Position numbers and translations under genes: made by a program. Below are positions 35,479 through 44,172 of a DNA stretch of 64,000 nt, piece after piece. Numbering within the stretch: position 1 is the first letter of the stretch; each line of letters opens with the position of its first letter. The notes under the pieces are model-generated. The model worked only from the letters and a program-made list of their open reading frames with translations. It made no database searches and was not told the origin of the DNA. Source of the stretch: a candidate division KSB1 bacterium (GTDB lineage: Bacteria; Electryoneota; RPQS01); NCBI GenBank assembly GCA_016214895.1, contig JACRMR010000002.1:460891-524890 (forward strand), in the 5' to 3' direction.

Positions 35479-36372
35479 TTGTCCACTCCCCACGATTACC
35501 TCCGGCCCGAAGTCGTCTCCCGGCTCAAGAACATGCAGCTCCGCGCGCGCATGGTCGTCGAGGGCTTCATCGCGGGCCTGCATAAGTCCCCCTATCACGG
35601 CTTCTCCGTCGAGTTCGCCGAACACCGCGCCTACATGCCCGGTGATCCGCTGCGCAATCTCGACTGGAAAGTCTATGCCAAGACTGACCGCTTCTATGTC
35701 AAGCAGTACGAAGAGGAAACCAACCTCAAGGCGTACTTGCTGCTCGACATGTCGAACTCGATGAGCTTCGAGACCACGGGCATCACCAAGTTCCAGTACG
35801 CGTCGTATCTCGCCGCCTCACTCGCGTTCCTGATGATTCAGCAGCGCGATGCCTGCGGCCTCTGCCTGTACGACGAGCAGATTCGCCACTATCTCCCCCC
35901 GCGTTCCGTACATTCCTATTTGAACGTGATGCTGGGTCAGTTGGAGAAGGCGCAGCCGTCCGCGCAAACCGATATCGCCAAGAACCTGCACTCGGTCGCC
36001 GAGCGTATCACGCGCCGCGGGCTCATTATCGTGCTGTCCGATCTACTCGATGATCCCGCGCGTGTCCTTTCCGGTCTGCGTCATTTCCGCCATGACGGCC
36101 ATGAAGTGCTGGTCTTTCATATTCTTGACCCGCGCGAACTTGATTTTGCCTACAGCGGCGATGTCCGCTTCCGCGATCTCGAAACGTCTGAACAGATGCC
36201 GACCCAGCCCTGGCATCTCCGCAAAGAGTACCAACAACTGATCGCCGACTTCGTCGAGCGCCTGCGGCGCGGTTGCCGCGAAGACAGCATCGACTACCAT
36301 GTGCTCAATACCAAGACCGACTTCGGCGAAGCGCTGGTCAAGTATTTGACCAAACGCAAGACCCTGCGCTGA
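35479..36372 (+). CDS. DUF58 (vWA-like) protein, partner of MoxR
   Basis: A TTG start 5 bases after the DUF4325 stop gives 297 residues. Motifs: GLHKSPYHGFSVEFAEHRAY, MPGDPLRNLDWKVYAKTDRF and the vWA metal site YLLLDMSNSMSF, then GLIIVLSDLLDD. DUF58 proteins are the usual targets of MoxR in membrane-protein or cell-envelope maturation operons. No membrane helices are seen. A strong terminator follows. The normal moxR-DUF58 adjacency has been split by the ATPase/DUF4325 pair without loss of operon spacing. Confidence 0.88.
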   Translation: MSTPHDYLRPEVVSRLKNMQLRARMVVEGFIAGLHKSPYHGFSVEFAEHRAYMPGDPLRNLDWKVYAKTDRFYVKQYEEETNLKAYLLLDMSNSMSFETTGITKFQYASYLAASLAFLMIQQRDACGLCLYDEQIRHYLPPRSVHSYLNVMLGQLEKAQPSAQTDIAKNLHSVAERITRRGLIIVLSDLLDDPARVLSGLRHFRHDGHEVLVFHILDPRELDFAYSGDVRFRDLETSEQMPTQPWHLRKEYQQLIADFVERLRRGCREDSIDYHVLNTKTDFGEALVKYLTKRKTLR

Positions 36373-36401
36373 ACCCCGGCCTGGCCCAAAGCCCCGATAC
36401 T

Positions 36402-36428
36402 CCCTGCCTACCGGCGGGGTATTTTTTT
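36402..36428 (+). terminator. Intrinsic terminator after DUF58
   Basis: CCCTGCC (36402-36408) pairs with GGCGGGG (36413-36419), with one G-U pair, around TACC, followed after one base by seven T residues (36422-36428). It ends the moxR operon. Confidence 0.8.
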
Positions 36429-36474
36429 GCTCCATTTCCAGCGATAACTTAAATCGGATTAACTCTATCCGTAA

Positions 36475-36503
36475 TTGTAAGCGATTGTTTAACATCATTA
36501 TAT
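36475..36503 (+). promoter_or_regulatory. Weak promoter candidate for the HTH gene
   Basis: In an AT-rich 36430-36540 stretch, TTGTAA (36475-36480) is followed by 17 bases and TTATAT (36498-36503). It lies ~110 bases before the HTH start. Other similar hexamers occur nearby, so the exact site is uncertain. Confidence 0.35.
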
Positions 36504-36619
36504 GCCTTGCCGCCGAACCACCCTTCATGCAGGATAGCTTGCTACTCCGTGTGGGCACGTTCCTTGCTCAACTATATGACAGGACGCCATAATCCAATCA
36601 CAACTGAATCAAGATAAGT

Positions 36620-36880
36620 ATGGAAACTCCCATGTCCACCACTCCGCTCACCCGTCCGTTCATCCGCCGCAATTCCGGAGATGACGGCGAATTCAACAAC
36701 GAACGAATCCGCCAGCTGCGTCAGGAACTCAACATGACTCAAGAGAGTTTCGCACACGAAATCGGCGTCACGTTCGCAACCGTTAACCGCTGGGAAAACG
36801 GCCGCACTATCCCCAACAAGGTCGCGCAGAAGGTCCTGCGCCTGCTGGAGAAAAAGATGCGCAAAATGAAAAAGACCTGA
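36620..36880 (+). CDS. Small XRE-type helix-turn-helix regulator
   Basis: This 86-residue protein contains one Cro/CI-type HTH at residues ~27-80: NNERIRQLRQELNMTQESFA, then IGVTFATVNRWENGRTIPNK. A basic tail (LEKKMRKMKKT) follows. No ligand or toxin-antitoxin partner is next to it. The N-terminal 25 residues have no clear fold. It probably acts as a stand-alone DNA-binding regulator. Confidence 0.8.
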   Translation: METPMSTTPLTRPFIRRNSGDDGEFNNERIRQLRQELNMTQESFAHEIGVTFATVNRWENGRTIPNKVAQKVLRLLEKKMRKMKKT

Positions 36881-36911
36881 TCGCGGAATTCTGCCGCGAA
36901 CGAAATACAAA

Positions 36912-36937
36912 AGGCCGGAACCTCGTGGTTCCGGCCT
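36912..36937. terminator. Bidirectional terminator between convergent small genes
   Basis: AGGCCGGAACC (36912-36922) pairs perfectly with GGTTCCGGCCT (36927-36937) around TCGT. It has A residues upstream, so it can serve the HTH gene and the convergent minus-strand gene. Confidence 0.7.
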
Positions 36938-37012
36938 ACCCTATCTGATTATCTTGCCCAGGTCTGATGCGGCGGGTACACGCCCGAGTACCCGGATCGC
37001 GCTTGTGCCCGT

Positions 37013-37270
37013 TTAGTCCGCGCGCTTGATATCGAGTGCCTTACAGAGCTTCTCAAGCTCTGTCTCCGCGCCGTCCTCCAGATCCTTGTGATCCGCGTAT
37101 TCACGAAGTTGCTTAGCCAACAACTCGATACCGGTCGTGATGAAGCTCATGGCCTTCGGATCCGCTCCGCGCTCAGCCAGAATTTGTGCCGACTTGCCTA
37201 ACATCGTCATCGCCAAGCTGTACGTCAGAAAAATCCGGCTGTTTTCCATAGTCTCTTCAAACTTGGGCAT
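37013..37270 (-). CDS. Small helical protein of unknown function
   Basis: The start was set at ATG 37270, preceded by GAAGGAG at a 6-base distance; the GTG at 37285 would place that site inside the gene. The 85-residue product (MPKFEETMENSRIFLTYSLA, then LAERGADPKAMSFITTGIEL, then ELEKLCKALDI) is predicted fully helical with heptad-like Leu/Ile and resembles no family I can name. A sigma-70-type promoter lies at 37397-37369 with a structured leader between. Confidence 0.65.
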   Translation of the reverse strand: MPKFEETMENSRIFLTYSLAMTMLGKSAQILAERGADPKAMSFITTGIELLAKQLREYADHKDLEDGAETELEKLCKALDIKRAD

Positions 37271-37326
37271 GCTCATCTCCTTCACAGGTCATGGGTTCGC
37301 TTAGGGCTTTTCAACCAATTGATTCC

Positions 37327-37343
37327 GGTGGACTTGAACCACC
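37327..37343 (-). other. Hairpin in the leader resembling a tRNA T-arm
   Basis: On the minus strand GGTGG-TTCAAGT-CCACC forms a 5-bp stem and 7-base loop matching the T-arm consensus (GTTCRA..C). It falls between the promoter and start codon of the small helical gene. No anticodon arm, D-arm or acceptor partner could be found, so it is not a complete tRNA. Confidence 0.4.
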
Positions 37344-37368
37344 CTCGGGCTTTTGCGCGACCGTACTA

Positions 37369-37397
37369 AATATAGTGCTCACAGCCCCTCTCCGCAA
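37369..37397 (-). promoter_or_regulatory. Promoter of the small helical gene
   Basis: On the minus strand TTGCGG (37397-37392), 17 bases, TATATT (37374-37369). This gives a ~90-base leader before ATG 37270. Confidence 0.55.
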
Positions 37398-37437
37398 GCA
37401 CAAAATCGCCTGATTCAACCATAATTGACTGCCCACC

Positions 37438-37629
37438 ATGAAGCGCAGCGAACCTGAATTCGATCAATGGACGGACCAAAATCACGTCCCCTTCCGACCC
37501 GCTGATGCACGCGAAATTCATGAGAATTCAAGCTCTCAGAGTCATCGAAAATCCGCGAACTTGTTATGGCAAGGAATCTTGCGCGCCTTTCGATTTCTGC
37601 CCGTGACTGGGTCAGCTAAGAAAACCTGA
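37438..37629 (+). CDS. Possible small protein of unknown function
   Basis: An ATG-started frame encodes 63 residues (MKRSEPEFDQWTDQNHVPFR, ending in a basic tail with VTGSAKKT). No ribosome-binding site, family motif or membrane segment is visible, and it lies in an otherwise empty ~450-base gap before folC. It could be chance. Confidence 0.25.
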   Translation: MKRSEPEFDQWTDQNHVPFRPADAREIHENSSSQSHRKSANLLWQGILRAFRFLPVTGSAKKT

Positions 37630-37666
37630 TCTCGCACCACGCCTCTTCCTGCCTCGCGACGCGCGC

Positions 37667-37695
37667 TTGCTCCTTTGCGCGTGATCCGCTATCTT
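37667..37695 (+). promoter_or_regulatory. Promoter candidate for folC-mutM
   Basis: TTGCTC (37667-37672), 17 bases, TATCTT (37690-37695). Transcription would start near 37702, about 28 bases before the TTG start of folC. Confidence 0.5.
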
Positions 37696-37729
37696 GGGAT
37701 CATTCTACTGACCCCACCGACCGCCTAAG

Positions 37730-39028
37730 TTGCCCGCTCCCGCGCCAGTCCGCTTCGAAGCCTACCTGAATTCGCTCGTTAACTACGAGCACACGTTCCC
37801 CGTGGGCGGGAATCGCGGAACGCCGAAGCTCGATCCGACGTTCTCCGCCTGTCAGCGCCTCCAACTCCCCCTCGATCTCCCCAACGCCGTTCACATTGCC
37901 GGAACCAAGGGCAAAGGCAGTGTCGTTCTACTGCTCGAACAACTGCTCTCGCCCGAGCTGACGACGCTGTCCTGCTCCAGCCCGCATCTGGTCAGCGTGA
38001 AAGAACGCGTGCGGCTGAACGGCAATTCGCTCGCCGATGACGTCTGGAATGAAGGAATCGCGGAAATCCGCGAGCAACTGCAGCGGGAACCGGCCGTGAC
38101 GCTGACTTACTTCGAAATGGTATGGGTATTCTACTTGTGGGTCGCCAGAAAGTTTCATCCGCAGGTACACATTGTTGAAACCGGACTGGGCGGATCGTGG
38201 GATGCAACCAACGTGCTCGCGAAATCGCTCGCCGTACTGACACTCGTGGATTACGATCATACCGATATTCTGGGCCACACCCTGACCGAAATCGCAGCGG
38301 ACAAAAGCGGCATTATCAAACCCGATTCAACGGTAGTCATCGGACGACAGCCGGCCGAAGCGGCCGCGGTCTATGACCGAGCCTGTCGCGATCGCCACGC
38401 GCGCGCCTGCTGGCAAGGTCGCCAATTCACGGCGCTGCCGCGCATCGGATGTCACTTCGATTACGCGGACGAATTCGGTGAAATCCCAAACATTAACCTG
38501 ACTTCGGCGGCGCCGCACTTGCGCGATAACGCCGTACTGGCGATTCGCGTTGCCCGTGAACTCCGTCCGAATCTCCCGCCTGACGAGATCCGCGGCCGCT
38601 TGCGCAATGCCGTGTTGCCCGGCCGACAGCAGCTGCTGCCGGGAACGCCCGACGTCTTGCTGGATGTCGCCCACAATCCCATTTCATTCGCCGCGCTGGG
38701 CGACACACTCCGGCGCGATCATGCCAACCGTAAGATCGCCGCGGTCGTGGGCATGATGAAGGATAAGGACGCGCTCGCATCGCTGCGACCGCTGGTGGGT
38801 GTGGTCGAGGCACTGCGCACCGTGGACCTCGGAACCCCCCGCAGCCTGGCCGCCGGGCAACTGGCCGCCATCGCGTCCGAACTCGGAATTCCCGCCAGGC
38901 CTCTGGCGCAACCCGAAGCGTTCCAGTGGCTGCATGAGTCGAGTGGCGCCGAGCTCGGTCTCGTCGCCGGTTCATTCTACCTTGCAGGAGACTACTTGAT
39001 GTGGAGGGCACGTGCCGGAATTGCCTGA
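37730..39028 (+). CDS. folC: Bifunctional folylpolyglutamate/dihydrofolate synthase
   Basis: A TTG start gives 432 residues; no nearby ATG is in frame. The protein has FEAYLNSLVNYEHTFPVGGN at the N-terminus, the P-loop HIAGTKGKGSVVLLLEQLL, CSSPHLVSVKERVRLNG (the omega loop/folate side), VHIVETGLGGSWDATNVL and a C-terminal Mur-ligase-like half with DVLLDVAHNPISFAALGDTL. It adds glutamate to folates (and dihydropteroate to form dihydrofolate). The 3' end overlaps mutM by 17 bases, so the two are co-expressed. Confidence 0.9.
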   Translation: MPAPAPVRFEAYLNSLVNYEHTFPVGGNRGTPKLDPTFSACQRLQLPLDLPNAVHIAGTKGKGSVVLLLEQLLSPELTTLSCSSPHLVSVKERVRLNGNSLADDVWNEGIAEIREQLQREPAVTLTYFEMVWVFYLWVARKFHPQVHIVETGLGGSWDATNVLAKSLAVLTLVDYDHTDILGHTLTEIAADKSGIIKPDSTVVIGRQPAEAAAVYDRACRDRHARACWQGRQFTALPRIGCHFDYADEFGEIPNINLTSAAPHLRDNAVLAIRVARELRPNLPPDEIRGRLRNAVLPGRQQLLPGTPDVLLDVAHNPISFAALGDTLRRDHANRKIAAVVGMMKDKDALASLRPLVGVVEALRTVDLGTPRSLAAGQLAAIASELGIPARPLAQPEAFQWLHESSGAELGLVAGSFYLAGDYLMWRARAGIA

Positions 39029-39833
39029 AGTCGAGACTGTCGTGCGGGAGCTCCGGCCCCACGTCGTGGGCGCGCTGATCAAGTCGGCGAAGTTCGCCAT
39101 TCCCCGTCAGCTGCTGCCGCAAACGCCCGCGCTGGTGTCACGCCGCATCCGTGGTCGAAAAATCGTCGCCGTCAACCGTCGCGGCAAGTACATTCTGCTC
39201 AAGCTCGATCACGGGACACTGGTCCTGCACCTGCGCATGTCCGGCCGTCTCTACGTCCGTGAAGGCGGATCGGCACTCGATCATGAACGGGCCTGGATTG
39301 AACTGCAACCCGGCGCGCGAACACTGGCTTTTCGCGACGTGCGCACGCTCGGTACAATCCAGTATTATCCCGACGATGCCGAGATTCCCGCACTCCGTGC
39401 CCTCGGCTGGGAACCGTTGGACACCACCGTCGCGCCCGGCGAACTGCGAGATCGACTGCGCTCGCGCAGTATGGCCATTAAGCCCGTGCTGCTCGATCAA
39501 TCGATCTGGGCCGGCATCGGCAATATCTACGCCTCCGACTCGCTCTGGGTCGCGGAGATTGACCCGCGCGTTCCGGCCAACCGGCTCTCGCTTCGACAAT
39601 GCGAACGCCTGACCAAGTCGGTTCCCGCCGTGCTCACACGCGCGCTGGGGCAGGGGGGAAGCACGCTGCGTGACTTCATGAGTCCCGATGGCATGGAAGG
39701 CTCTTATCAAAAGCACTTCCGGGTTTATGATCGGGAAGGCGAGCCCTGTTCTCGTTGTCATGGCACGATCCGCCGGATCGTACAAGCCCAGCGTTCGACC
39801 TATTTCTGTCCCGGCTGTCAGAACCGACGATAG
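39012..39833 (+). CDS. mutM: Formamidopyrimidine-DNA glycosylase
   Basis: A GTG start gives the invariant N-terminus MPELPEVETV, in which the proline and glutamate form the catalytic site after Met removal. Other marks are the lysine in RGKYILLKLDHGTLVLHLRM, WAGIGNIYASDSLW, and a C-terminal zinc finger CSRCHGTIRRIVQ...CPGC. The 273-residue length is standard. It removes 8-oxoguanine and other oxidised purines and cleaves the abasic site. It lies in the folC transcript and is followed by a terminator. Confidence 0.93.
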   Translation: MPELPEVETVVRELRPHVVGALIKSAKFAIPRQLLPQTPALVSRRIRGRKIVAVNRRGKYILLKLDHGTLVLHLRMSGRLYVREGGSALDHERAWIELQPGARTLAFRDVRTLGTIQYYPDDAEIPALRALGWEPLDTTVAPGELRDRLRSRSMAIKPVLLDQSIWAGIGNIYASDSLWVAEIDPRVPANRLSLRQCERLTKSVPAVLTRALGQGGSTLRDFMSPDGMEGSYQKHFRVYDREGEPCSRCHGTIRRIVQAQRSTYFCPGCQNRR

Positions 39834-39870
39834 CGCCGCTCGACCCGCATGATCTTCTTCAGCAACACAC

Positions 39871-39897
39871 AAACCCCGCCTCATGGAGACGGGGTTT
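39871..39897. terminator. Bidirectional terminator after mutM
   Basis: AAACCCCG (39871-39878) pairs with CGGGGTTT (39890-39897); the inner CTC/GAG pairs extend the stem past one mismatch. The outer sequence echoes the terminator at 10.5 kb. It serves mutM and the convergent protease gene. Confidence 0.65.
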
Positions 39898-39977
39898 TGA
39901 CTATGCTCACCTCCGTTCACGGAGGGGGGGCGCTCGTCTGACGTCGAGCGGCAGGTCCTGGCGCCGCCGGAATCGGA

Positions 39978-42935
39978 CTACTTCATCAGCATCAGCTTAA
40001 CGGCCGGCGAAACTTCGTGCTCGCTCTTCAACCGGGCGAAGTAGATGCCGGACGATACCTGCGGGTTCCATTGATACGCCCCGGACCCCGTCAGCGTGTG
40101 CGTTTCGACCAGCCGGCCCAGCACATCGAAGAATTGCAGGCTCGCGAGCTGGCGTTCCGGGACGGCATACACCAACGAGGTCACGCTGTTGAACGGATTC
40201 GGGTAAACCGCTTGGACTGCGAGCTGCTCCGGTACCGTTGCCCGTCTGACTTCCCCGGGCGCGTCCAGCAAGGGCCCTGCCCATTCATACAGTGACGTGA
40301 GCAACTCCTCAACTGGAGCCGAGCCGGTCGCCATCCCTGAAACCGCCTCGATTCCGAATCCAAAAAGCAGGCCATTCCCGCTGCCAAATTCCAGGATCGC
40401 ACCCGGGCCGTTCGGTGTTCGACTGTAGCGCCCCACCAGCCGAGAATCTCCGGTCGGCGTCAACGCGCTCACTTGCCGCTGATTTGCCGCCCCGCGCGAA
40501 CCGGTAATCAGATACCAGGCTCCGATCGGCAGCGGCGTGTCCCAAACCGTCACCGCATTGCTCAACAGACTGTCGGTCGTAATCTCCACTCCCAACACCC
40601 GGGTCGCAAAATCACTCCCCGCCAAATCGTCAACGATATTCTGCCCGGAAAGCACGACCTTGTTACCCGCGGTCATGAACTGCTCAAGACGATCCTGGTC
40701 CTCCTCCGTGATAATCGAGCCGGACTGGTTGCCCGAGAGCCAGACCACCATTCCTGTCAACGGAAAGAACTCCGGACCGACTGCATGATCCCCCGTCGGC
40801 TCCACACGCTCGAACACACGCCCTTGCGCCCGGATCGCATCCACCACGAAGTGCTCGACATTCGTATTCGGGTCATCGCTCACAATCAGGATATGCGGTC
40901 GGCCGATCGTGAACTCGAAGGCGTGATCAAACGTCACCGCCCCGCCATTCGCCGTGATGTGAATGGTTAGCTCCAGCCACCGATCCGCTCCGCCCGGCGC
41001 GATCTGCAACAACACTGTGGCCAGCGCTTGCTGCGCCCCGGCCGGCAACACGGGAATCGTCTGGCTGCCGTTCACAATGGTCACGCTCTCGTCGGCCGTC
41101 ATGACCTGCACGTCCACGTTCTCCGCCGGCGGCGGATAGAGCGGCGCGGCATTCGCCAGCGTGAAATTCAGCGCAACCGTTTCCCCCTGCTCCATATACC
41201 GGTTGCCGTTGCCGATACTGCCGCCGCTGCCGTCCGCCACGTAACTCAGCTCCCGGATCTCAAACTGCGGCCGGTCGCCGGGACCAATGCCGTGAATCCC
41301 AAATGAATTGTAGATCAGCGTGCTGTGCGGCGTTCCATTGGCGAGATTCCCATCGTCGTCGTCCGTCTCCAGCACCGAAATCAAATAGTCCAGAAACGTC
41401 TCCGCAAGCCCGTAACGCGCGAAATGCGCCAGCGCATCCGTAAACTCCAATCCCATCGCCGCCCGGATTCGCCATAGCGCGCCCGACACAAACCGGCTGT
41501 CCGCGTGCACCTCGCCCTGCCAATTCTGCGGAAAAACGAGATCATTCTCCAAGTCCCGAAACGCGCTGTATGGGTTATTCGGCAGCAGATATTCGCCCAT
41601 CAAGGGATCGCCGTTGATCGAACAGGCGATATAGTCCGACCACGCTTCGTTCAACGCGCCCGGCTGATCGATGTACGGCAGCATTCCGTCCGGGTAGATT
41701 CCGTCCGTCACCCCGTGCGTATATTCATGATAGATCACGTCGCTGAACATTGCGAAATTCTGATAAGTGCTCCCCGAACCGTAATACGTCCCGTAACCGT
41801 TCCAAAACGCGTTGTCGTATCCACTGCCCACATTCGCCACCGCCGGCATGGGGTAGTCCAAAGCGTCAAACGCCGAATCAAGCACCTTGTACCAGTCGTG
41901 AATCAGGGTCGTGTGATAAAACAGGTTCAGTTCGGGCGCCGCCGCCTCACCCGTGCTCCACTGCAGGTTCGTCGGAGCGTACGGCGGACTCAAATTCCGG
42001 TGCAGATCTCCCGGGGGCGCGTCCTCATTCTCCGCCGCCACGTACGGTCCGTGCAGCCGGGCCGAGATCCACTCCGGACTGGGCCGGTCAATCGAGTACC
42101 CGCCGTCCATGTCCGTGATCGTGGAAGCGCTGTCAACGTAAACCGTCGAATGCGCGAATCCCGCGAATTGCACCGGACTCTGAATGTACGGCTGCCAATA
42201 CGGCCCGGTCACCGTCCCGCTCACCGTCTCCTCGGCAATGCCCGGCCATTCCAGCAGGATCTCCCCGCTGACCGCGCTGACAATCCCCTCCCATCGTTCT
42301 TCCGGCAGAGTCCCGGCGATCCGCACCCAATACACCGGAATCAAGTCGCGCCGCTCGTCGTCCGGAAACCACGCCGCAGAACTCCGCTCTACCACCCAGC
42401 CCCGCTCGCCGGAGAACCGCGGGAATTGCTCCGCACAACTTGCCATATCCAACAGGTGTTTGTCGCGAACCGGAAAACTGGCATGTGAGCGCAACCCCCA
42501 GCGCATGATTTCCCCGCGCTGATTCAGCGTCGCATCCGCTCGTCCGCAGATCACCGGCAGCCCGGCACGCTGCTCTCCGTAGTGAATCCGCCGTAGCGAA
42601 CCGACTACCCGATCTGATGCGACGACGAACTCGGCGTCGTCGCCGCCCGCCTGCTTCAGCATCGCGATCACCGTCTCCGCGCTGCCATCCCCGGCGGCTA
42701 CCGGCGTTCCGATCGCCACGACCGGCCCGTGCAACAGCGTGCTCCCCAGCAATTGCCATCCGGCAAACGGGGTCCCGGTTGGCGCATCCCGCAACTCCCA
42801 CGCGTGCAACCCCTCCAGCTCACGCGTAGCCGGCCACGTCAGTCCCGTCGCAATCGCGGCACTCGTGGTCAAGAGGACTGCGGCAATCGCGCAGCTTGCG
42901 GCCGCTATCAACCTGTTTCGCATTGTCAGTTTCAT
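39978..42935 (-). CDS. Secreted gluzincin metalloprotease (M4/M36-like) with type IX sorting domain
   Basis: ATG 42935 was chosen over the TTG at 42959 because an AGGA lies 8 bases upstream. After a signal peptide (~1-30) comes an FTP-like propeptide region. The catalytic part has VIYHEYTHGVTDG (zinc ligands His ~403 and ~407, Glu 404) and NEAWSDYIA, whose glutamate (~430) is the third zinc ligand, as in fungalysin/thermolysin. Middle Ig-like domains are followed by a ~200-residue GATase-like module (VVLSGQNIVDDLAGSDF, LFGFGIEAVSG) shared with the 51.6 kb protein. The end is the sorting domain YPNPFNSVTSLVYAVP. It is predicted to be exported and surface-attached. Confidence 0.85.
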   Translation of the reverse strand: MKLTMRNRLIAAASCAIAAVLLTTSAAIATGLTWPATRELEGLHAWELRDAPTGTPFAGWQLLGSTLLHGPVVAIGTPVAAGDGSAETVIAMLKQAGGDDAEFVVASDRVVGSLRRIHYGEQRAGLPVICGRADATLNQRGEIMRWGLRSHASFPVRDKHLLDMASCAEQFPRFSGERGWVVERSSAAWFPDDERRDLIPVYWVRIAGTLPEERWEGIVSAVSGEILLEWPGIAEETVSGTVTGPYWQPYIQSPVQFAGFAHSTVYVDSASTITDMDGGYSIDRPSPEWISARLHGPYVAAENEDAPPGDLHRNLSPPYAPTNLQWSTGEAAAPELNLFYHTTLIHDWYKVLDSAFDALDYPMPAVANVGSGYDNAFWNGYGTYYGSGSTYQNFAMFSDVIYHEYTHGVTDGIYPDGMLPYIDQPGALNEAWSDYIACSINGDPLMGEYLLPNNPYSAFRDLENDLVFPQNWQGEVHADSRFVSGALWRIRAAMGLEFTDALAHFARYGLAETFLDYLISVLETDDDDGNLANGTPHSTLIYNSFGIHGIGPGDRPQFEIRELSYVADGSGGSIGNGNRYMEQGETVALNFTLANAAPLYPPPAENVDVQVMTADESVTIVNGSQTIPVLPAGAQQALATVLLQIAPGGADRWLELTIHITANGGAVTFDHAFEFTIGRPHILIVSDDPNTNVEHFVVDAIRAQGRVFERVEPTGDHAVGPEFFPLTGMVVWLSGNQSGSIITEEDQDRLEQFMTAGNKVVLSGQNIVDDLAGSDFATRVLGVEITTDSLLSNAVTVWDTPLPIGAWYLITGSRGAANQRQVSALTPTGDSRLVGRYSRTPNGPGAILEFGSGNGLLFGFGIEAVSGMATGSAPVEELLTSLYEWAGPLLDAPGEVRRATVPEQLAVQAVYPNPFNSVTSLVYAVPERQLASLQFFDVLGRLVETHTLTGSGAYQWNPQVSSGIYFARLKSEHEVSPAVKLMLMK

Positions 42936-42955
42936 CTGCGGTGTCCTGCATTCCG

Positions 42956-43738
42956 TCAAAAGTACGCAAACAATGACAAACGAATGTCCGTCATGTCCGC
43001 CTCAACCCGAACCCGGTGCATCGGCCCCAACCAGTCACTCGGATCGACAGGTCGGATCACGCTCCAACTGTAGAAATGATGGCGAACTTCGAATCGTGCG
43101 CCGATCCCGTTCGCCCCGGCCTTCGCTCCCACTCCGATATCCGCCACGTTTCCCACATCGTCGCTGCGCGTCAGCACGAGCCGGTCGAACGGCACGTCAA
43201 TCGCCGCACCGCCGCCCGCCACCGCAAACGGAACAATGCCGCGCCAGGTGACCGGATACACCGCCAGATTCGCCAATGTCTGGAATCCCCGCTGAAATCC
43301 GGAGCTGCCACTCGGCCCCGTGTAAATCGCGTCGAGTTCAAATCCAAACCATCGCGCTGCCGACATCCCGCAGATCACGCTGACTTGCCCGATGCTCTCC
43401 CGGTCGTAATCCGTTCCGGCCGTGGTCTGAAAGGCCAGCCCCCCGGCCAACTCAATCTGTTTCGGCCGCGGACGAAATAATATGCGCTGTCGCACCACCT
43501 GCTCAGGTTGAGCGTACCAGATGCTCCGGATTTCGTCCTTGGTGTACACCTGCAACGGCGGCTGAAGCAACGTGCGATACTCCCAGTCGGTCATCGTGAT
43601 GCTCATGGAATCCAGACGCAAGATCGCTCCCTGCACCGTTCTGCCGTCCCGTAGCACCACATAATCGACCGCCCAGACCGTTTCCGGAGCAAGGCCAATC
43701 AGCAACATGAGCATTAGTCCGCACCTGCCCGCCGCCAT
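42956..43738 (-). CDS. Small outer-membrane-like protein of unknown function
   Basis: ATG 43738 follows GGGAGG at 5 bases. Residues 1-23 are a signal peptide. The first part (VVLRDGRTVQGAILRLDSMS, DEIRSIWYAQ) looks like a short beta-rich domain. From ~95 alternating hydrophobic strands (IGQVSVICGMSAARWFGFEL, ADIGVGAKAGANGIGARFEV, ending LSLFAYF with a terminal Phe) suggest an eight-strand outer-membrane barrel. It precedes the protease gene in the same operon and might help its display. I do not recognise a named family. Confidence 0.65.
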   Translation of the reverse strand: MAAGRCGLMLMLLIGLAPETVWAVDYVVLRDGRTVQGAILRLDSMSITMTDWEYRTLLQPPLQVYTKDEIRSIWYAQPEQVVRQRILFRPRPKQIELAGGLAFQTTAGTDYDRESIGQVSVICGMSAARWFGFELDAIYTGPSGSSGFQRGFQTLANLAVYPVTWRGIVPFAVAGGGAAIDVPFDRLVLTRSDDVGNVADIGVGAKAGANGIGARFEVRHHFYSWSVIRPVDPSDWLGPMHRVRVEADMTDIRLSLFAYF

Positions 43739-44014
43739 TATTACCTCCCGCCGCTAAATGCCGACTGCATCGTCTTAACACCTGCCAAGTTAACCAATTA
43801 TTCGGATAGAATCCAGCCCGCCGGGACGCCTGACCGCCCGCGGCTGAGCGCTCTTTCGCAGAATCTGCCGAGACGTGCTGCTCCGCCCAAGCGGGTCAAA
43901 TACGCTCGGACTGAACCATACTGCTTCGTTCTCACAAGAGGACCGCTCTCTCTCCCGGCCCGCCGCTATGTCTAAATACTTTCGGAACCAAGTGGTTAGC
44001 TTCTCAAGTTCGAC
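43739..44014. other. Intergenic region between divergent units
   Basis: No gene-like frame, repeat or RNA gene was recognised in this stretch. It lies between the minus-strand barrel/protease pair and the plus-strand ATPase gene and becomes AT-richer towards 44000, where the promoter below is found. Confidence 0.4.
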
Positions 44015-44043
44015 TTGAATTCTCGTTTGTACATTGGTATATT
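44015..44043 (+). promoter_or_regulatory. Promoter of the YhaN-like ATPase gene
   Basis: TTGAAT (44015-44020), 17 bases, TATATT (44038-44043), in an AT-richer tract. The start codon follows ~125 bases downstream. Confidence 0.6.
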
Positions 44044-44172
44044 GAAGCCTAAGGCAACTGTTACTCAGCCCGCCCCGATTCCGGCGATCCCAGCGCGGAT
44101 GGTTCGATCTGAAAGTCGCCAAATGACGGGGACTTATGTTCGTAATTGCTCGCGAAAACTCGAGGACTGATT

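Noticed and set aside
37301..37380. Possible tRNA gene on the minus strand
   Set aside because: Only a T-arm-like hairpin is present; no matching acceptor stem, D-arm or anticodon loop could be placed.
41505..42488. A 327-codon plus-strand frame antisense to the metalloprotease
   Set aside because: The product is very Arg/Pro-rich and lies opposite the HEYTH-containing gene.
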